Source: Tepidamorphus sp.
Lineage (GTDB): Bacteria; Pseudomonadota; Alphaproteobacteria; Rhizobiales; Tepidamorphaceae
DNA length: 39,118 bases
Reading direction: 5' to 3'
NCBI GenBank assembly: GCA_028280885.1
Contig: JANQKY010000050.1
Span: 1 to 39,118 of the forward strand
Every line of letters starts with the position of its first letter. Positions within the stretch are counted from its first letter, which is position 1. Below the pieces are notes generated by a model. The model saw only the letters and a program-made list of their open reading frames with translations, was not told where the DNA came from and did not search any database. The position numbers were made by a program, and so were the translations under genes. Shown here piece after piece: positions 36,643 to 39,118 of the stretch.

Positions 36643-36672
36643 CCCGTGTCGAATTTGCCCGTGTCGAATTTA
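36643..36672 (+). repeat. 15-bp tandem duplication at the GntR start
   Basis: CCCGTGTCGAATTT plus one base occurs twice in direct succession (36643-36657, 36658-36672), doubling the GTG start and the first codons. Slippage here could alter the start without breaking the frame. Confidence 0.75.
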
Positions 36673-37326
36673 GACGACATCATCGAGGCGATCCGCGCCC
36701 TGCAGAAGACCGGCGACAAGCTGCCGTCGGAGCGGGACCTCGCCGAACGGCTCAACGTCAAACGCCACCAGCTTCGCAAGGCGCTCGCCGTCCTGCGGGA
36801 GAGCGGCGACATCGCGCCGGCGGCGGCGCGGCGCAGCCGGTCCAAGCTGACGCAATACAGCGACGAACTGGTCGGCCTGACCAATCCGATCGAAGTGCTG
36901 GAACTGCGCCTGCTGGTCGAGCCCGGGCATGCGCGTCTGGCCTCGCTGCGCGCCTCGCTGCCCGACATCAACCGGATCACGGAAGCCGCCACGACACCCG
37001 ACACCGCCGTGCCCAGCGAGGTCGACCTCGCCTTCCACACCGCGGTCGCCGAGGCGACCCGCAACAATCTCGCCAGCACCTTCTACCGGATGCTGCGCCG
37101 GGTCGGCGTCGACGCCCGGCTGAAGGTCGCCTCGTCGGCCACCAAGGCCTCCTGCCCCAAGCGGATCAGCATGCGCGACGCCGAACACAAGCGGGTCGCC
37201 GACGCCATCGCCCGGCGCGATCCCGACGCCGCCGAGGCGGCGATGCGCGCGCATCTGCAATCGGTGCAGCGGCTGATCTATGCCAATGACCCGGCAAACG
37301 GTGCGGCCGGCTCCGATGCCGCATAG
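36646..37326 (+). CDS. GntR-family regulator with FCD domain
   Basis: This 226-aa regulator has a winged helix at about 9-62 (GDKLPSERDLAERLNVKRHQLRKALAVLRESG). An all-helical FCD domain follows, with LELRLLVEPGHARLA, DLAFHTAVAEATRN (Asp-x3-His metal pair) and a late RDAEHKRVADAI/AMRAHLQSV pair of His residues. The start is GTG with GAAGG upstream. The first five codons are duplicated in tandem, giving two possible GTG starts. It lies 42 nt before pyridoxine 4-oxidase on the same strand and is divergent from the 4-pyridoxate operon. A B6 catabolite is the likely inducer. Confidence 0.87.
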   Translation: MSNLPVSNLDDIIEAIRALQKTGDKLPSERDLAERLNVKRHQLRKALAVLRESGDIAPAAARRSRSKLTQYSDELVGLTNPIEVLELRLLVEPGHARLASLRASLPDINRITEAATTPDTAVPSEVDLAFHTAVAEATRNNLASTFYRMLRRVGVDARLKVASSATKASCPKRISMRDAEHKRVADAIARRDPDAAEAAMRAHLQSVQRLIYANDPANGAAGSDAA

Positions 37327-37368
37327 CCGGGGCCGCCCGGCCCAGGTCGCATAAGCGGGTCGCCTGAC

Positions 37369-38928
37369 ATGCGCCCGGCAGACGGTTTCGACATCCTCAT
37401 CATCGGCGCCGGATCGGCCGGCTGCGTGCTGGCCAGCCGCCTAAGCGAAAACACGTCCTGCCGCGTCGGGCTTGTCGAGGCCGGCGGCGCGGCGACCGAT
37501 CCGGATATCTCGGACCCGCTGAAGTGGCCGGACCTCCAGGGCCGCGCCTTCGACTGGGCCTATCGCACGGTTCCCCAGCCGCACACCGCCGGCCGCGTCC
37601 ACGACTGGCCGCGCGGCAGGGTGGTCGGCGGTTCGAGTTGCCTGCATGCGATGGCGCATGTGCGCGGCCATCCCCGCGACTTCGACGCCTGGGAGGCGGC
37701 CGGCGGAGCGCGCTGGTCGCATGCCGGCCTCAAGCCCTATTTCGAAACGGCCGAGGGCCGGCGGCAGGTGGGTGGGCGGCAGGTGGGTGGGCGGCAGGTG
37801 GGTGGAGCCGGTCCGCCCGATGTGTATCTGCCGGGCGATGAGATCAACCCGGTGACGGCCGCCTATATGGCGGCGGGCAATGCGCTCGGCGTGCCGGCGA
37901 TCGGCGACCATAACGGAGCCGAACTGATCGGCACCGCGCCCAACAGCCTGACCATCAGGGACGGCCGGCGGGTCAGCGCCGCCGACGCCTATCTGAGCGA
38001 TCAGGTGCTCGCCCGGCCGAACCTGACACTGATCACCGGCTCGGACGTCGAGGCGCTGATCCATGACGGAATGCGGGCAACCGGTGTCGTCCTTGCCGGC
38101 AGGGGCGAGGCGCGCCGCGTCTTCGCCGACCGGATCCTGCTGGCCGCCGGGGCGATCGGTTCGCCGCTTTTGCTGATGCGGTCTGGGATCGGCGATCCGG
38201 ATGGTCTCAAGGCGGCGGGTATTCCCTGCCGGATCGATCGCCCGTCCGTCGGGGCGAACCTGCAGGACCACATGCTGCTGTTCGGCAATGTCTATCGGAC
38301 GAAGAGGCCCGTGCCGCCCTCGACGCTGCAGCATTCGGAATCGCTGATGTATCTGAACAGCGCCGACCTCACCGCGACGACGGGCCGGCCCGACATCGTG
38401 CTTGGCTGCGTCGCCGCGCCGCTGGCGCTTGCCGGGTTCGACACGCCGGCATTCGGCGAAGCGTTCACGCTTCTGTGCGGCGTCACGCATCCGACAAGCC
38501 GCGGCACGATCCGCCCGACCGGTCCGGCGAGCACCGATCCGCCGCTGATCGATCCGCGCTATCTGGAGGAGGAGCAGGACCGGCGGACCTTCCTTGCCGC
38601 GTTGAAGACCGCGCGCCTTGTCGCCGCCCAGCCGCCTCTCGATCCCTGGCGCGACCGCGAGGTGCTGCCCGGTCCGGACGCGGTGTCGGACGCCGATCTC
38701 GCCGGCTTCATCGCGCAGGCGGCGAGCACCCATCATCACCCGTGCGGGACCTGCCGGATGGGCGGCGACGCGGACGCCGTCGTCGATCCGGATCTGAAGC
38801 TCGTCGGCCTCGACAACGTCCATGTCGTCGACGCCTCGATCCTCCCGACCCTGCCGAGCGGCCCGATCCATGCCGCCGTGATCGCGGTGGCCGAGGCCTG
38901 GTGCGGCGGGGTTGCGGGGGCGGTGTAG
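37369..38928 (+). CDS. pno: Pyridoxine 4-oxidase (GMC flavoprotein)
   Basis: This 519-aa FAD enzyme oxidises pyridoxine to pyridoxal with O2, giving H2O2. GAGSAG is at 13-18, VVGGSSCLHAMAHVRGHP is GMC signature 1, LLAAGAIGSPLLLMRSGIG is signature 2, and the active-site His lie in STHHHPCGTCRMGG and GPIHAAVI. PNSLTIRDGRRVSAADAYL, KRPVPPSTLQHSESLMYL and CGVTHPTSRG match the M. loti pyridoxine 4-oxidase as I recall it (core PSTLQHSES and THPTSRG). It differs from the GMC enzyme at 34689-36299. An in-frame triple repeat RQVGG lies in a surface loop at about 133-146. A hairpin and REP-like sequence follow the stop. Confidence 0.88.
   Translation: MRPADGFDILIIGAGSAGCVLASRLSENTSCRVGLVEAGGAATDPDISDPLKWPDLQGRAFDWAYRTVPQPHTAGRVHDWPRGRVVGGSSCLHAMAHVRGHPRDFDAWEAAGGARWSHAGLKPYFETAEGRRQVGGRQVGGRQVGGAGPPDVYLPGDEINPVTAAYMAAGNALGVPAIGDHNGAELIGTAPNSLTIRDGRRVSAADAYLSDQVLARPNLTLITGSDVEALIHDGMRATGVVLAGRGEARRVFADRILLAAGAIGSPLLLMRSGIGDPDGLKAAGIPCRIDRPSVGANLQDHMLLFGNVYRTKRPVPPSTLQHSESLMYLNSADLTATTGRPDIVLGCVAAPLALAGFDTPAFGEAFTLLCGVTHPTSRGTIRPTGPASTDPPLIDPRYLEEEQDRRTFLAALKTARLVAAQPPLDPWRDREVLPGPDAVSDADLAGFIAQAASTHHHPCGTCRMGGDADAVVDPDLKLVGLDNVHVVDASILPTLPSGPIHAAVIAVAEAWCGGVAGAV
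37762..37806 (+). repeat. Three 15-bp tandem repeats inside the pyridoxine oxidase gene
   Basis: CGGCAGGTGGGTGGG occurs three times in a row (the last copy ends GGA). It encodes (RQVGG)x3 in a variable loop, keeping the frame. Such units expand and contract by slippage. Confidence 0.9.
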
Positions 38929-38975
38929 GGAGTGCGAGTGGCTGTTGTTTCGATGCCGCCTCCAGCCTCATCGAA

Positions 38976-39030
38976 GCCGCCCTTCGGGCGGCGCCCCCTC
39001 ACCCCAACCCTCTCCCGCGAGGGGGAGGGC
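38976..39030. repeat. Hairpin and REP-like element after pyridoxine 4-oxidase
   Basis: GCCGCCC-TTC-GGGCGGC (38976-38992) is a tight hairpin 47 nt after the stop. The next 37 nt resemble half of the REP-like copies at 6889-7095 (CCCTCTCCC...GAGGGGGAGGG). It may act as a transcript end. The remaining 88 nt to the window edge show no gene, but the last bases read GGAAGGAG, a likely ribosome site for a gene beyond the window. Confidence 0.6.
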
Positions 39031-39118
39031 GATTGCATATGGCTGCAAGGGAGCGTTGTTGTCCATGGATGGCGTCTGCGGCTGCCGCGTCGACGCGCTT
39101 GCGAGAGACCGGAAGGAG

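Overview
This is GC-rich DNA (roughly 65% G+C by eye), densely packed with catabolic operons. The gene families and their closeness to Mesorhizobium loti vitamin B6 enzymes, as I remember those sequences, suggest an alphaproteobacterium of the order Hyphomicrobiales (Rhizobiales). No tRNA, rRNA, CRISPR array, transposase or intact phage was seen.

Left edge (1-6.7 kb): a DNA methyltransferase truncated at its SAM-binding motif, a secreted formylglycine sulfatase, a hidden 68-aa ribbon-helix-helix-like gene, an AraC regulator, a DUF302 protein and an exported ExeM-type nuclease. A repeat-rich spacer follows (6.7-7.4 kb).

Block A (7.4-17.8 kb): two convergent operons. The rightward one is a Liv-type ABC importer (two permeases, two ATPases, binding protein), a DUF2848 protein and a GntR/FCD regulator. 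The leftward one is MarR, flavin reductase, HpaB-type monooxygenase, cupin and amidase. Both outer promoters carry the same 12-bp palindrome GTGAAATTTCAC, so they probably form one regulon for an unidentified aromatic or N-heterocyclic substrate. A repeat mosaic (17.8-18.5 kb) and a CxxCxGxG protein follow.

Block B (19.2-26.8 kb, leftward): a BMP-type ABC importer operon (binding protein, double ATPase, two permeases) continues into 4-pyridoxolactonase, pyridoxamine-pyruvate transaminase and pyridoxal 4-dehydrogenase. This is the upper vitamin B6 degradation pathway, and it makes the ABC system a strong candidate B6-vitamer importer.

Block C (27.3-39 kb): a leftward set of a GMC oxidoreductase (probable 4-pyridoxate dehydrogenase), a gentisate/salicylate-dioxygenase-like bicupin, an LVIVD-repeat protein, RidA, GST, 5-formyl-3-hydroxy-2-methylpyridine-4-carboxylate dehydrogenase and a TRAP transporter. 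Divergent from it are a GntR/FCD regulator and pyridoxine 4-oxidase.

Together, blocks B and C should take pyridoxine, pyridoxamine and pyridoxal through pyridoxal, 4-pyridoxolactone and 4-pyridoxate to 3-hydroxy-2-methylpyridine-4,5-dicarboxylate (HMPDC). The three classical later enzymes (HMPDC decarboxylase, the flavoprotein ring-opening oxygenase, and the amide hydrolase) are not in the window. Their place in the operon is held by a bicupin ring-cleavage dioxygenase, RidA and GST. This suggests, by inference, an undescribed lower branch that opens the ring oxidatively between the 3-hydroxyl and 4-carboxyl carbons.
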